Source: Rhizobium laguerreae
Lineage (GTDB): Bacteria > Pseudomonadota > Alphaproteobacteria > Rhizobiales > Rhizobiaceae
Assembly (NCBI RefSeq): GCF_002008165.1
Contig: NZ_MRDM01000014.1
Location: 124,001 to 188,000 of the forward strand
Direction of reading: 5' to 3'
DNA: 64,000 nucleotides
Below are positions 17,728 through 28,939 of the stretch, in pieces (the first letter of the stretch is position 1; each line of letters begins with the position of its first letter). Position numbers and translations under genes: made by a program. The notes beneath the pieces were generated by a model. The model was not told the origin of the DNA, ran no database searches, and was given only the letters and a program-made list of their open reading frames with translations.

Positions 17728-19389
17728 ATGATCAACGACCTCTGGTATAAGAACGCTGTCATCTACTGCCTGTCCGTCGAAACATTCATGGATGCGAACG
17801 GTGACGGCGTCGGTGATTTTCAGGGCCTGATGCGGCGCCTCGATTATCTTTCCGGCCTCGGCGTGACCGCGATCTGGCTCATGCCGTTCCAGGCGTCGCC
17901 CGGTCGCGACGACGGTTACGACGTTTCCGATTATTACAATGTCGACCCGCGCTATGGCTCGCTCGGCGATTTCGTCGAGTTCACCCACGGCGCCAAGCAA
18001 CGCGGTATCCGGGTGCTGATCGACCTGGTGATCAATCATACATCCAGGGACCATCCCTGGTTCCAGGACGCAAGGAGCGATCCACGCTCGCGCTATCGCG
18101 ACTGGTACGTCTGGTCGGATAAAAAACCTGATAATGCCGATCAGGGCATGGTCTTCCCGGGCGTCCAGAAGACGACCTGGACCTATGACGACAAGGCAAA
18201 GGCTTATTATTTTCACCGCTTCTACGATCATCAGCCCGATCTCAATACATCGAACCCCGAGGTGCAGGCGGAAATCCTCAAGATCATGGGCTTCTGGATC
18301 CAGCTCGGTGTCTCCGGCTTCAGGATGGATGCCGCCCCTTTCATCATCGCGACAAAAGGCGCCGACGTTACCAAGCCTGTCGAACAATTCGATATGCTGA
18401 GGAAATTTCGCGAATTCCTGCAGTGGCGCCTGGGCGATTCCATCATTTTGGCGGAGGCCAATATCCTGCCGAAGGACAATTTCGAATATTTCGGCGATGA
18501 TGGCGACCGCATGCAGATGATGTTCAATTTCCAGGTCAATCAGGCGCTGTTTTACGCTTTCGCCAGCGCCGACACGCGGCCGCTCAAGAAGGCCATGGAG
18601 GCGACGAAACCGCGCCCGGCGACCGCGCAATGGGGCCTCTTCCTCCGCAACCATGATGAACTGGACCTCGGCCGGCTGACGGAAAAGCAGCGCAATGCGG
18701 TATTTGCCGCTTTCGGGGCCGACAAGAACATGCAGCTTTACGACAGGGGCATTCGTCGTCGCCTGGCGCCGATGCTCGGCGGCGACCACCGCAGGATCGA
18801 AATGGCCTACAGCCTGCTGTTTTCGCTGCCCGGAACGCCTGTCATACGCTACGGCGACGAAATCGGCATGGGCGACGATCTGTGCCTGCCCGAGCGAAAT
18901 TGCGCACGCACGCCGATGCAGTGGTCGACCGAACCGGAGGGCGGATTCACCAAAAGTAAAAAGCCCATCTCGCCTGTCATCAAGGACGGCCCCTACGGCT
19001 TCCAGCATATCAACGTTGCCGAGCAGCGGCGTGACCCGAACTCGTTGCTGAACTGGACCGAGCGAATGATCCGGATGCGCAAGGAAGCTCCTGAGATCGG
19101 CTGGGGCGACTTTTCCGTGATCGACACCGGTGACGACGGCGTGCTGGCGCTTCGTTACGACTGGCGCGGCAATTCCGTATTGATCCTGCACAATCTGCAT
19201 GCGCGGCCGGCGGAAGTGACTTTCGACGCCGACTTAGGCGAACACGGCCGACAACTCATTGATATCGCCGATGGCGAAAGCAGCAAGGCAGATGAAAAAG
19301 GATTTCATACCGTCATGCTCGACGCATACGGCTATCGCTGGTATCGCGTCGGCGGTCTCGATTATCTTCTGAGGCGAAAGGAGATTTAG
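17728..19389 (+). CDS. GH13 glycosidase, trehalose-synthase-like
   Basis: A 553-residue alpha-amylase family enzyme. The GH13 signature regions are present: DLVINHTS, GFRMDAAP with nucleophile Asp201, ILAEANI with acid/base Glu243, and RNHDELD with Asp310. The start MINDLWYKNAVIYCL and overall layout are those of trehalose synthases (maltose to trehalose) and related maltose-active hydrolases, but it lacks the C-terminal maltokinase domain of fused TreS, so the exact reaction is uncertain. ATG 17728 has TTGGAG in front. It stands alone, without other trehalose or glycogen genes nearby. Confidence 0.88.
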   Translation: MINDLWYKNAVIYCLSVETFMDANGDGVGDFQGLMRRLDYLSGLGVTAIWLMPFQASPGRDDGYDVSDYYNVDPRYGSLGDFVEFTHGAKQRGIRVLIDLVINHTSRDHPWFQDARSDPRSRYRDWYVWSDKKPDNADQGMVFPGVQKTTWTYDDKAKAYYFHRFYDHQPDLNTSNPEVQAEILKIMGFWIQLGVSGFRMDAAPFIIATKGADVTKPVEQFDMLRKFREFLQWRLGDSIILAEANILPKDNFEYFGDDGDRMQMMFNFQVNQALFYAFASADTRPLKKAMEATKPRPATAQWGLFLRNHDELDLGRLTEKQRNAVFAAFGADKNMQLYDRGIRRRLAPMLGGDHRRIEMAYSLLFSLPGTPVIRYGDEIGMGDDLCLPERNCARTPMQWSTEPEGGFTKSKKPISPVIKDGPYGFQHINVAEQRRDPNSLLNWTERMIRMRKEAPEIGWGDFSVIDTGDDGVLALRYDWRGNSVLILHNLHARPAEVTFDADLGEHGRQLIDIADGESSKADEKGFHTVMLDAYGYRWYRVGGLDYLLRRKEI

Positions 19390-19437
19390 CCCAGAGGAGA
19401 TCACAGGCCGTCCATGGTCGGTTCCAGTCTTTCCCTT

Positions 19438-22400
19438 CTACTGGAACTCAAAAATCTGCCGGAAGACGCCCGGCGCGATGATCGACAGCGGGTTGATCTG
19501 CAGGTTCGGCTGGTCGAACTTGCCTGTCAGCTTGAAGGTGATGCCGATCAGGCCGCGGTCGCTGCCATTGCCGAGGATGACGCCGATCAGCGGCAGTTCG
19601 GCGAACAGGCGGTTGAGGCCGTAGGCGGGCATGAAGGTGCCGGTCATGTCCATGTTGCCCTTGCGGTCGCGCACGATGCCCTGGAAGGTTGCGCCGATCT
19701 GGTCGCCGCGCAGCACGCCGTTCTCGATGCCGACCATGCCATTGCGCGAGACGACACGGGCAAAGCCGCGTTGGAAGCGCTGCGACGAGGTATCGATGTC
19801 GCGCTTGACCGCCTCGTTGAGGCTGCGCTGCTCATTTCCGACCGGTGTCGAGACAATCGAGCGCAGGCGTTGTTCGTTGACGATCGCGAAGCGGCGCACG
19901 TCGAGCGAGCCGTCCCAGCCGCCCTCCGCCCCCAGCCGGATCGCCAGATTGAGCAGGCCGCCCTGCATGTGCTGGTAGAGATCGGCGAAACGCGATACCG
20001 CGCCGGCATCGCCGCTGGTGATGTTGATGACGCCGCCGTCCTTCATCTGGCTGACCACGGCCTCACCGCTGTCGGTAACGGCGGAAAAATTGAGCGCCTG
20101 CAGTTTGTCGCCGCGCAGTGATATTTGCGCCTGGAAATTGCCGACCTTCTCGTCGTTGAAGCCGATGACGTTCTTCAGCCTGGCGCGCACCGATACGCCG
20201 GTGTCGCCGGCATCCCCATCACCATCACCGTCCGAGCCGGATTTCAACCGCTGGATGACCGGCCGCGCATCGGCGCTGTCGCCGGAGACCGAGACGTCGA
20301 AATTGCCCTTGCTGCGCTTCACCGACAGGGCGAAATCGTCGAGCGAAGAGAGCTTGACGCTGTCGAAATCGGCTGAGATCAGCCCACCCTTGCCGATGTT
20401 CAACGATCCATTGGCGCCGAAACCGTCGCCCTTCAGCCGGAAGTTCTTGATCTGGGTATTGTCGGCCGGGCCTGACGTTTCGAATTCCGCCGTGGCGGCA
20501 ATGCCGCTGCCCTTCGACCAGCCGATCCAGGGCAGTTCGAGCAGCGACTTGGTGAGGTCGAGCTGGACGTCCTGCCGGTCGTCGTCGATGCGGGTCAGCA
20601 CCATCTTCACGCTGCCGCCGACGATGCCGGAAAGGCCGGGTATCAGCTTGTTGCGCTGGTCCTCGGAAAGGGTCGCAGTGATCACCCGTTGTTTGGCCGC
20701 TGTGTCGGATGCCTCGACCGGTTCGGTAAGATCGATATCGGCCGGGACGCCGTCGATCTGGGCCTTTGCGTCAAGCGTGATCCGTTTCGGGTTGCCGTTC
20801 AGCGTGCCGTCGAGATTGCTGATCATCCGGCCGGAAAACGGCTTGGCAAGATCGATATCGGTGAGCTTCATTGCCGCCGTCCATTCGGCCGGCGGCGGGT
20901 TTTGCGAAGAGAGCAGGCCGAAATGGGCCTTCACATTCGCCTCGATCCGGCCCTTGAGATCGTCGGGCGTAAAGCCGGCGCGCTGCAGCACCCGGATCGG
21001 CCGGTAGGTCAGAAGCTCGCCGACGGCGTCAGCCGCCCCGGAGACCGCGAGATCGATATCGGCCATCAGCGGTTTATCGTAGGTGGCGGGCAAGACGAAC
21101 GTCCCCTGCCCGAGGCCGACCGACCGGCCGGAGGGGAAATAGGACGTACCGTTCTTGATCGCGATCGTCGCAACCGGGCCGGTCAGGTCGAAATGTGCTG
21201 ACGTGTCGCGGATCGGCGGAATGTCGCCGGCGACGTTCATCCGCGCCTCCGCAATGTCGAAGCCGATGCGGATCTGGTTGGCGTCGAGCTTCAGGCCCCT
21301 GCCGCCGGCTGCCTCGTCCAACCTGCCGAAAGGAATGAAGACGGATATCGTGGCGTTGGTGACGGTGCCGCCGAAGAGATTTCCGTGCACCCAGGTGCGC
21401 ACCTTGGGCGCCATCCAGAACGGCCAGAGCTGCTTGATCGCTGTCGTCTGCAGCTGCGCCGACTGGCCGGCGAAGCTGATCTCCGGCGATTTGTCGCCGA
21501 GCTTGACGTGGAGCGATCCGTAGAGCGCGCCGAGCGGGCTGGAAGCGGTTATGTTGGGAAACTGGAATTCGCGGCCGGCGACCATGTAGCGCCCGGTCGC
21601 CTGGATGTCGAAGGAGAGCGGCTGCTCGCCGGAGCCGGCGGGAGCTGCCGTGCCGCCGCTGACGAGCAGGTCGATGCCGAAGCCTTTGCCCGCCTGCGGG
21701 TCGAGTTTGTCGAGATCGATCAGCGCGCCATTGATGGGAAGCGTGGTCGCGCCGAACCGGGCGTTCGATCGGGCGATCTCGATCGTCTGCTTGGCGAAAT
21801 CGTAGACGAGATTGATTTGCCCGCCCGACAGCTGCTGCGGATCGCCATCCGCATAGATCTGGCCGGGATCGATATCGATTGTCGCCGCAAGCGCCGGCTG
21901 CACGCCATCGCGCCCTCTGGTGGCCGACACGGTGAGGTCGGCAAAGGCGCTGAGCCCTTGCCGTATTGCGCCCTGATCGTTGCGTTTCAGCCCGAAGGGC
22001 GTGAGGTCGGCATGCTTCAGCGTCGCCACGACCTTGGACACGTGGCCATCTTGCTTCTCGGCCAGCACGTCGAGCTCCGCCACTTCGCCGTTAAGCGCGA
22101 CTTCGCCGGTTAATTGCAGCGAGGACGGGCCGGCATGGGCAAAGACGAGATTGTCGATGACGAGCGACAGCGGACCGTTGGCGGTATCGGCAAGCTTGAT
22201 ATCGAGGCCGGAGATGCGCACCGAATTGGTCGAGCCGCGCGTCACGATGCTGTCGAACATGTCGAACTGCGAGAAGATCTTCTCCATCGCCGCTGGCATG
22301 GCGTCGATGCGCAGATCGTCGAGCTTGACGGCATTGCCGGAGGGCAGAAGCGCGGTATCGAGGGCGATATCCTCCGCTTCGATGTCCGCGACGGCGATGC

Positions 22401-22836
22401 GGCCGCGGAAAAGCTGCAGCGGATCGAGCCCCAGGCGCACCGAACCCGTCGTCGACAGGTGCTGGCCGCTCTCCTGGTCGATCATGTTGACGTTGCGCGC
22501 TTCCAGCGCCAGCCGGAAATCAGAGGTGAAGCGGATGACGGTGGAACCAACCTCGGCGCGGTAGCGCGGTCCGGCCACGCCATTCAGCGCCGCCTGCGCC
22601 TGCTGCGACAGCGGCTTGTCGAACATGCCGCTCTCGACGGTGAAAACGATGGCAGCGAGAATAACGAGGATCAGTCCCAGAAATCCTGAGGTCAGCTTCG
22701 CCGTGCGGCGCATCGACGAACGCGGCGGCGGGCAATGAACGATGATCGGATCCTCGGCCTGGGCGGACGGCAAGCGGTCCAGCGCAACGATATCCTTCTT
22801 GCGAAACGTGACCTTTTCGCCGCGGATGGCTGACAT
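19438..22836 (-). CDS. Giant AsmA-like/DUF3971 envelope protein
   Basis: A 1132-residue protein with a short cytoplasmic N-terminus, one transmembrane helix at about residues 46-66 and a very long periplasmic part rich in beta strand. It resembles the YhdP/TamB/AsmA group, which in Gammaproteobacteria form long grooves that carry phospholipid toward the outer membrane; here that role is inference. The C-terminal end shows the repeated gly-rich AsmA-like pattern (GIENGVLRGDQIGATFQG). Start at 22836 (MSAIRGEK) is chosen over 22902; the difference is 22 residues. It is divergent from bcp. Confidence 0.85.
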   Translation of the reverse strand: MSAIRGEKVTFRKKDIVALDRLPSAQAEDPIIVHCPPPRSSMRRTAKLTSGFLGLILVILAAIVFTVESGMFDKPLSQQAQAALNGVAGPRYRAEVGSTVIRFTSDFRLALEARNVNMIDQESGQHLSTTGSVRLGLDPLQLFRGRIAVADIEAEDIALDTALLPSGNAVKLDDLRIDAMPAAMEKIFSQFDMFDSIVTRGSTNSVRISGLDIKLADTANGPLSLVIDNLVFAHAGPSSLQLTGEVALNGEVAELDVLAEKQDGHVSKVVATLKHADLTPFGLKRNDQGAIRQGLSAFADLTVSATRGRDGVQPALAATIDIDPGQIYADGDPQQLSGGQINLVYDFAKQTIEIARSNARFGATTLPINGALIDLDKLDPQAGKGFGIDLLVSGGTAAPAGSGEQPLSFDIQATGRYMVAGREFQFPNITASSPLGALYGSLHVKLGDKSPEISFAGQSAQLQTTAIKQLWPFWMAPKVRTWVHGNLFGGTVTNATISVFIPFGRLDEAAGGRGLKLDANQIRIGFDIAEARMNVAGDIPPIRDTSAHFDLTGPVATIAIKNGTSYFPSGRSVGLGQGTFVLPATYDKPLMADIDLAVSGAADAVGELLTYRPIRVLQRAGFTPDDLKGRIEANVKAHFGLLSSQNPPPAEWTAAMKLTDIDLAKPFSGRMISNLDGTLNGNPKRITLDAKAQIDGVPADIDLTEPVEASDTAAKQRVITATLSEDQRNKLIPGLSGIVGGSVKMVLTRIDDDRQDVQLDLTKSLLELPWIGWSKGSGIAATAEFETSGPADNTQIKNFRLKGDGFGANGSLNIGKGGLISADFDSVKLSSLDDFALSVKRSKGNFDVSVSGDSADARPVIQRLKSGSDGDGDGDAGDTGVSVRARLKNVIGFNDEKVGNFQAQISLRGDKLQALNFSAVTDSGEAVVSQMKDGGVINITSGDAGAVSRFADLYQHMQGGLLNLAIRLGAEGGWDGSLDVRRFAIVNEQRLRSIVSTPVGNEQRSLNEAVKRDIDTSSQRFQRGFARVVSRNGMVGIENGVLRGDQIGATFQGIVRDRKGNMDMTGTFMPAYGLNRLFAELPLIGVILGNGSDRGLIGITFKLTGKFDQPNLQINPLSIIAPGVFRQIFEFQ

Positions 22837-22961
22837 GCGCCCTTGGGCTCTCCCTTTAAGTGAAGAATTGAACCCGGCCATGCTGGACGGGTATCCGTCC
22901 ACTATATAATTCGGGGAGAGAAAGTGTCATCCACAAACCCGGCAAAAGAAAGGTTTTCCCA

Positions 22962-23435
22962 ATGGCGGTTCCCGGCATCGGCGTCTCGGCCCCTGATTTC
23001 AACCTTCCCCGCGACGGCGGCGGCCGCGTTTCGCTGGCCGAATTCCACGGTAAGCCGCTCGTATTGTTCTTCTATCCCAAGGACGACACCACGGGCTGCA
23101 CCGCCGAATCACTGGCTTTCACGGCGTTAGCAGCCGAGTTCGAAGCGGCGGGTGCTGCCGTCATCGGCATGTCGCCCGATTCGGCCGCCTGCCATGACAA
23201 GTTCATCAAGAAGCACCGTCTTTCGGTGGCGCTCGCCTCGGACGAGGAAAAAACGACGCTGCAGGCCTATGGCGTCTGGAAGGAAAAGAGCATGTACGGC
23301 CGCAACTTCATGGGTGTCGAGCGTACCACCTTCCTGATCCGCCAGGACGGCACGATCGCCACCATCTGGCAGAAGGTGAAGGTGCAGGGCCATGCCGAAA
23401 CCGTGCTCGAGGCCGTGAGGAACCTGGCGGCGTGA
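22962..23435 (+). CDS. bcp: Thiol peroxidase, Bcp/PrxQ family
   Basis: A 157-residue peroxiredoxin that reduces peroxides with electrons from thioredoxin. The peroxidatic cysteine is Cys46 in PKDDTTGCTAES; most members have TPGCT. A second cysteine (ACHDKF) further on may be an atypical resolving residue. ATG 22962 follows AAAGAAAGG. Its stop overlaps the GTG start of the DUF455 gene, so the pair is coupled. Confidence 0.94.
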   Translation: MAVPGIGVSAPDFNLPRDGGGRVSLAEFHGKPLVLFFYPKDDTTGCTAESLAFTALAAEFEAAGAAVIGMSPDSAACHDKFIKKHRLSVALASDEEKTTLQAYGVWKEKSMYGRNFMGVERTTFLIRQDGTIATIWQKVKVQGHAETVLEAVRNLAA

Positions 23436-24259
23436 CCGGGGATCTCACGATAACCTCGCTGCGCGGCGGCGCCATCGATGCGATCTCCTCCGCTGATCTT
23501 GACCGCAAGACGGCGCTTGCGCAGGAAAGCGCCACCCGCTGGTTCGCCCGCCGGGTGTCGCTGCGCTCGCCGCTTGATGCAGCCCTGCCCGACAGGCCCG
23601 GCCGTCCTGACAAACCGGTGCTGACGCCGCCGACCCAGGTGGAGAAGCGCTCGCTGCATACGCTCAAAGGCCGGATCGCGCTGCTGCACGCCATCGCCCA
23701 TATCGAGCTCAACGCCGTCGATCTGGCGCTCGATATCGTCGCGCGATTCGCGACCGAGCAGGTGCCGAATTCCTTTTTCGACGGCTGGATGCAGGTCGCC
23801 TTCGAGGAGGCGAAGCATTTCCGCATGGTGCGCGCCAGGCTCAAGGATCTCGGCGCCGATTACGGCGATCTGCCCGCCCATGACGGTCTCTGGCAGGCCG
23901 CCCATGCGACGCGCAACGATCTGACGGCAAGGCTCGCCGTCGTGCCGCTGATTCTGGAAGCCCGCGGCCTCGACGTCACGCCGTCGCTGCAGGCGAAGAT
24001 GCGCCAGACCGGCGATCTCGAAAGTGCAGCGGTGCTCGACGTCATCTACAATGACGAGAAAGGGCATGTCGCCGTCGGCGCCAAATGGTTCCGCTTTCTC
24101 TGCGCCCGCGAGAAGCGCGATCCGGCAAAGGCCTTCCAGGAGCTGGTGCGTGCCAATTTCCGCGGACCGCTGAAGCCGCCCTTCAACGACCTTGCCCGCG
24201 CCGAGGCCGGGCTGACGCCGTCCTTCTACCGCGCGCTTGCATCGATCAGCCACGCTTGA
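23432..24259 (+). CDS. DUF455 ferritin-like protein
   Basis: A 275-residue protein of the DUF455 family, whose fold is a ferritin-like four-helix bundle. Candidate metal ligands are seen in the helices IAHIELNAVD, FEEAKHFRMV and IYNDEKGHV (E/H pairs spaced as in di-iron carboxylate proteins). The biochemical role is not established. The GTG start overlaps the bcp stop by four bases (GTGA), which suggests joint expression, perhaps in oxidative stress; that link is inference. Confidence 0.88.
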   Translation: MTGDLTITSLRGGAIDAISSADLDRKTALAQESATRWFARRVSLRSPLDAALPDRPGRPDKPVLTPPTQVEKRSLHTLKGRIALLHAIAHIELNAVDLALDIVARFATEQVPNSFFDGWMQVAFEEAKHFRMVRARLKDLGADYGDLPAHDGLWQAAHATRNDLTARLAVVPLILEARGLDVTPSLQAKMRQTGDLESAAVLDVIYNDEKGHVAVGAKWFRFLCAREKRDPAKAFQELVRANFRGPLKPPFNDLARAEAGLTPSFYRALASISHA

Positions 24260-24302
24260 AGTCACTGAATTTATGACACGACGGCAGCAATGAAAGTATT
24301 CA

Positions 24303-24310
24303 TTAACCAT
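24303..24310 (+). promoter_or_regulatory. CtrA-like half site upstream of the M23 peptidase
   Basis: TTAACCAT, the core of the alphaproteobacterial CtrA box, lies 53 bases before the GTG start of the peptidase gene. A full TTAA-N7-TTAA is not present; the second half matches poorly. Function is a suggestion only. Confidence 0.3.
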
Positions 24311-24362
24311 AACGGTGTCTAATTTCCGAAAGAGGCGTAGAGCATCAATCGGGAGAGCCTGC

Positions 24363-25682
24363 GTGAACAGCGGACATCAGCACCGGGTATTCGGCAGGCG
24401 GGCGCAGGAACATATCCTCATCCTCGCAAGCGGCGATAAAGTCCGCCATATGACGGTCCGGCCCTGGATGGCAGCACTTGCCTTCTGCTTCGTCGGCGTC
24501 TTCTCGATCGGCTACCTCCTGGCCACGTCCTATCTCGTGCTGCGCGACGACCTGATCGGCGCCACCATGGCCCGCCAGGCCCGCATGCAGCACGATTATG
24601 AAGACCGCATCGCCGCCCTCCGCGCCCAGGTCGACCGCATCACCTCCCGCCAGCTTCTCGATCAGCAGGTGGTGGAAGACAAGGTCGACAAGCTGATGGA
24701 GCAGCAGATGGCGCTGACCTCGCGCCATGGCAAACTCGACAATCTGCTCGACCGGGCCGAAAGCTCCGGCCTGACGGAAAAGGACGGCGCCCCGCCTGCG
24801 CCGTCTTCGCCCGTTCAGTCCTATGCACCCGATGTCAAGGACAAGCGCGCTTCGCTCTCCGGGACCGGCATCGAGGCGATCGAGAAACAGCTGGCGAGCG
24901 GTGCGCCCGCCGATGCGACGCCCGACAATTCGACGCTTGCCTATGTGCCGGCCACCGACACGGTCGGCGACCGTGCCGACCGCGTCTTTTCCAAGGTGAC
25001 GCTGTCGCTGAAAGATGTCGAACAGGATCAGCGCAGCAGTGTCGAACAGTTGACGAGCGATGCCGGCAATGCCGCCAATGCCATCGAGACCGTGCTGACC
25101 CGCTTCAAGATTCCGATGCCCGAGACCGCTGCCAGGAAAGACGACGACGATGCCGTCGGCGGTCCTTATATCGAGCCTGAAAGCAACGACGACTTCAACA
25201 ATTCGCTCGCAGCGCTCGACGGCGCACTGACGCGGCTCGAAGCGGTGCGCAGCACGGCCGAATCCCTGCCCTTCCGCAATCCCGCCATCGGCAAGGACGT
25301 GACCAGCCCTTTCGGCAATCGCCGCGATCCTTTTCTTGGCCGCCTCGCGCTCCATTCCGGCATCGACTTCCGTTTTTCGCCGGGCGAAAGGATCCGCCCG
25401 ACGGCACCCGGCAAAGTGATCTCAGCCGGCTGGACCGGCGGCTACGGCAACTTGGTCGAGGTCGACCACGGCAACGGCATCTCAACGCGCTACGGGCATA
25501 TGTCGGAGGTTCTGGTCAAGGTCGGCGACACGGTCGACCGCAACGACGTCATCGGCCTTGCCGGCAGCACCGGCCGCTCAACGGGCACGCACCTGCATTA
25601 TGAAGTGCGCCAGGACGGCCATGCCGTCGATCCAGTATATTTCATGAATGCCGGCCTTAAACTCGCCACCTATATCAAGTAA
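24363..25682 (+). CDS. M23 family peptidoglycan peptidase
   Basis: A 439-residue inner-membrane-anchored metallopeptidase. One transmembrane helix lies at about residues 35-60, a coiled-coil region at about 70-140, a low-complexity linker in the middle, and a C-terminal LytM/M23 domain (about 315-425) with zinc ligands His331 in HSGID and the HxH of GTHLHYEV. Enzymes of this type cut peptide cross-links and act in growth or division. I chose GTG 24363 because GGGAGA stands seven bases before it; the upstream GTG at 24315 has no such site. It may be cell-cycle controlled given the TTAACCAT upstream. Confidence 0.92.
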   Translation: MNSGHQHRVFGRRAQEHILILASGDKVRHMTVRPWMAALAFCFVGVFSIGYLLATSYLVLRDDLIGATMARQARMQHDYEDRIAALRAQVDRITSRQLLDQQVVEDKVDKLMEQQMALTSRHGKLDNLLDRAESSGLTEKDGAPPAPSSPVQSYAPDVKDKRASLSGTGIEAIEKQLASGAPADATPDNSTLAYVPATDTVGDRADRVFSKVTLSLKDVEQDQRSSVEQLTSDAGNAANAIETVLTRFKIPMPETAARKDDDDAVGGPYIEPESNDDFNNSLAALDGALTRLEAVRSTAESLPFRNPAIGKDVTSPFGNRRDPFLGRLALHSGIDFRFSPGERIRPTAPGKVISAGWTGGYGNLVEVDHGNGISTRYGHMSEVLVKVGDTVDRNDVIGLAGSTGRSTGTHLHYEVRQDGHAVDPVYFMNAGLKLATYIK

Positions 25683-25836
25683 CTCCTGCCTGGTAACCAA
25701 CGCTTCACTCTGCAATGGGTGCGGCGTCTCTATTTCTTGACTTGCCGGCCATTCGGGGCTATGTCGCGCTGCATTGCGGCATGCAATCCCGCCGACTCGT
25801 TCAGAGCGGCCGAACGGAACGGAAACAGTTTTCCCT

Positions 25837-27384
<1,548 letters not shown>

Positions 27385-27390
27385 TTTCCA

Positions 27391-27810
27391 ATGGGCAGGC
27401 CCGGCATTGATTTTCCGGGTCTCGGCGTCGGCCTGGTGATTCTGCGCGACGCCAGGATCCTTCTCTACAAACGCATGCGATCACCGGAAGCCGGCTATTG
27501 GAATATCGTCGGCGGCAAGGTCGATCACATGGAGCCGGCAGAGACTGCCGCGCGCCGCGAGGCCGAGGAGGAAACCGGCCTGACGATCGGCCGCATCGAA
27601 CGCCTCTGCATCAGCGAGCAGATCATAGATGCCGATCGCCAACACTGGATCTCTCTGCTCTATCTCGCTCACGACGTCGAGGGCGAGCCTCAACTGACCG
27701 AACCGGACAAGCTCTCGGATTTCGGCTGGTTTCCGCTGACGGATCTGCCCGAGCCGCTGTCGGCCTTCACCAAGGCGGCGATCGCAGCCTTGTCGACTGC
27801 TGAACGCTAG
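27391..27810 (+). CDS. NUDIX hydrolase
   Basis: A 139-residue NUDIX pyrophosphohydrolase. The NUDIX box runs from Gly42 to Leu64 (GX5EX7REUXEEXGU all satisfied: Glu48, Arg56-Glu57, Glu60-Glu61). Substrate unknown; MutT-like sanitation or nucleotide-sugar hydrolysis are both possible. It follows the helicase by 6 bases and is probably cotranscribed. A RIME-like repeat begins inside its stop codon. Confidence 0.92.
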   Translation: MGRPGIDFPGLGVGLVILRDARILLYKRMRSPEAGYWNIVGGKVDHMEPAETAARREAEEETGLTIGRIERLCISEQIIDADRQHWISLLYLAHDVEGEPQLTEPDKLSDFGWFPLTDLPEPLSAFTKAAIAALSTAER

Positions 27811-27910
27811 AGCATTTCCGCTTTTCTCCGAATCACGGAAATGCTCTATCTCTTTGTTTTCACGCAATTCCGGACGCAAAACCGCTACGCACTTTTGCTG
27901 GAATTGCTCT
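27809..27910. repeat. RIME-like double palindrome
   Basis: A 102-base element of two palindromes: AGAGCATTTCCG (27809-27820) with CGGAAATGCTCT (27836-27847), and GCAATTCC (27864-27871) with GGAATTGC (27900-27907). Size and two-part structure match the Rhizobium-specific intergenic mosaic element (RIME1) as I know it. It overlaps the NUDIX stop and ends directly beside the stop of the TfoX-N gene, and could act as a bidirectional terminator. Confidence 0.7.
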
Positions 27911-27911
27911 G

Positions 27912-28229
27912 CTATTCGGCGCGAAGCGACGCCTCATAGGCAAGCCTCACCCATTTCGCCATCAGATCGGGATCGTCGTAGGCCTCGTCGGGGATCGACC
28001 AATAGGGCATTTTTACCGGCTTGCCCTTCTTGCCCTCATAGGTCCATTGCGTGGCGCCGGCAGCGGCAAATTCCGGGGCGCTCGTCTCGTCGGCCTTCAG
28101 CAGCATCTCGTCGCGCACTTCAAGCGCAATGATCCGTCCGAGATGATAGATGCCTTTGCCGCCGAACATGCGCTTGATCGTGACGGGGCCGAGCCCCTGA
28201 AACATTTCCTCGATCCCGGCATTGTCCAT
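27912..28229 (-). CDS. TfoX N-terminal domain protein
   Basis: A 105-residue stand-alone TfoX_N domain, with the conserved core VTIKRMFGGKGIY and a C-terminal YWSIPDEAYDD stretch. The domain is part of the competence regulator TfoX in Gammaproteobacteria; small single-domain versions like this are common in rhizobia with no known role. The stop lies one base from the RIME-like repeat. Confidence 0.88.
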   Translation of the reverse strand: MDNAGIEEMFQGLGPVTIKRMFGGKGIYHLGRIIALEVRDEMLLKADETSAPEFAAAGATQWTYEGKKGKPVKMPYWSIPDEAYDDPDLMAKWVRLAYEASLRAE

Positions 28230-28264
28230 TCTCTATTCCCTCGAAATCTCGATCGCTGCGGAAA

Positions 28265-28759
28265 TCACAACGCGTGATAATCCCGATTCATATAGATGAG
28301 CGCCGGGTGTTTTTCGCTGAAGCGGACAGCCGCAACCTCGCCGAAGATGACATTGTGCGTCGGCATTTCCTTGATGTCGATCACCCGGCAATCGAAGGCG
28401 GCGAGCGCATCGGCCAGCACCGGCGCGCCGGTCACGAGCATCTCGAAACGGGCGCTGTCGAAACGGTCGTCATTGGCAAGCGACGTGCGCCCGGAAAAGG
28501 CGTCGGCGACGCTCTGATGATGAGCGCCGAGCGTGTTCAGCGCGAAGATGCCGCTGCGGAAGAAGATCTCGTTCTTCGGATTGGTGTTGTTGAGGCAGAT
28601 CAGCACCGAGGCTGGATTGTCCGAGACCGAGCAGGCGGCGGTGATGGTGACGCCGCGGCGCAGTTCGCCCATCGCCGTCGTCACGAGTTGCACATGGCCG
28701 GCATACCGGCTCATGGCATCGCGATAAAGGCCGGGGTCGATATGCTGCCTGTTCAACAC
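28265..28759 (-). CDS. Flavin reductase-like FMN-binding protein
   Basis: A 164-residue flavin reductase of the HpaC/RutF type, which supplies reduced flavin to a two-component monooxygenase. Conserved stretches are GVTITAACSVSDNPASVLICLN (cut here by position, about residues 36-57), the FALNTLG loop and HNVIFGEV. The GTG at 28759 follows GGGAGAA at proper spacing and I take it as start; a TTG follows as next codon. The longer frame beyond it is shadow. No monooxygenase partner is next to it. Confidence 0.87.
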   Translation of the reverse strand: MLNRQHIDPGLYRDAMSRYAGHVQLVTTAMGELRRGVTITAACSVSDNPASVLICLNNTNPKNEIFFRSGIFALNTLGAHHQSVADAFSGRTSLANDDRFDSARFEMLVTGAPVLADALAAFDCRVIDIKEMPTHNVIFGEVAAVRFSEKHPALIYMNRDYHAL

Positions 28760-28939
28760 CTGCTTCTCCCGTATGCGTTTTATCCGGTTGGTCTTTGCTA
28801 TCGCGCCAATATGGCGAGCATCGGTTACCTTTTCTACAATAGCACCGGTGAAAAGCGCTGCGTTGCGCTTGTTTTTCTTTGACGATCGCGGCCTTGCGGA
28901 TAAAAGGGCATGGACGATGGCTAGGGATCTCCGCCTTTC

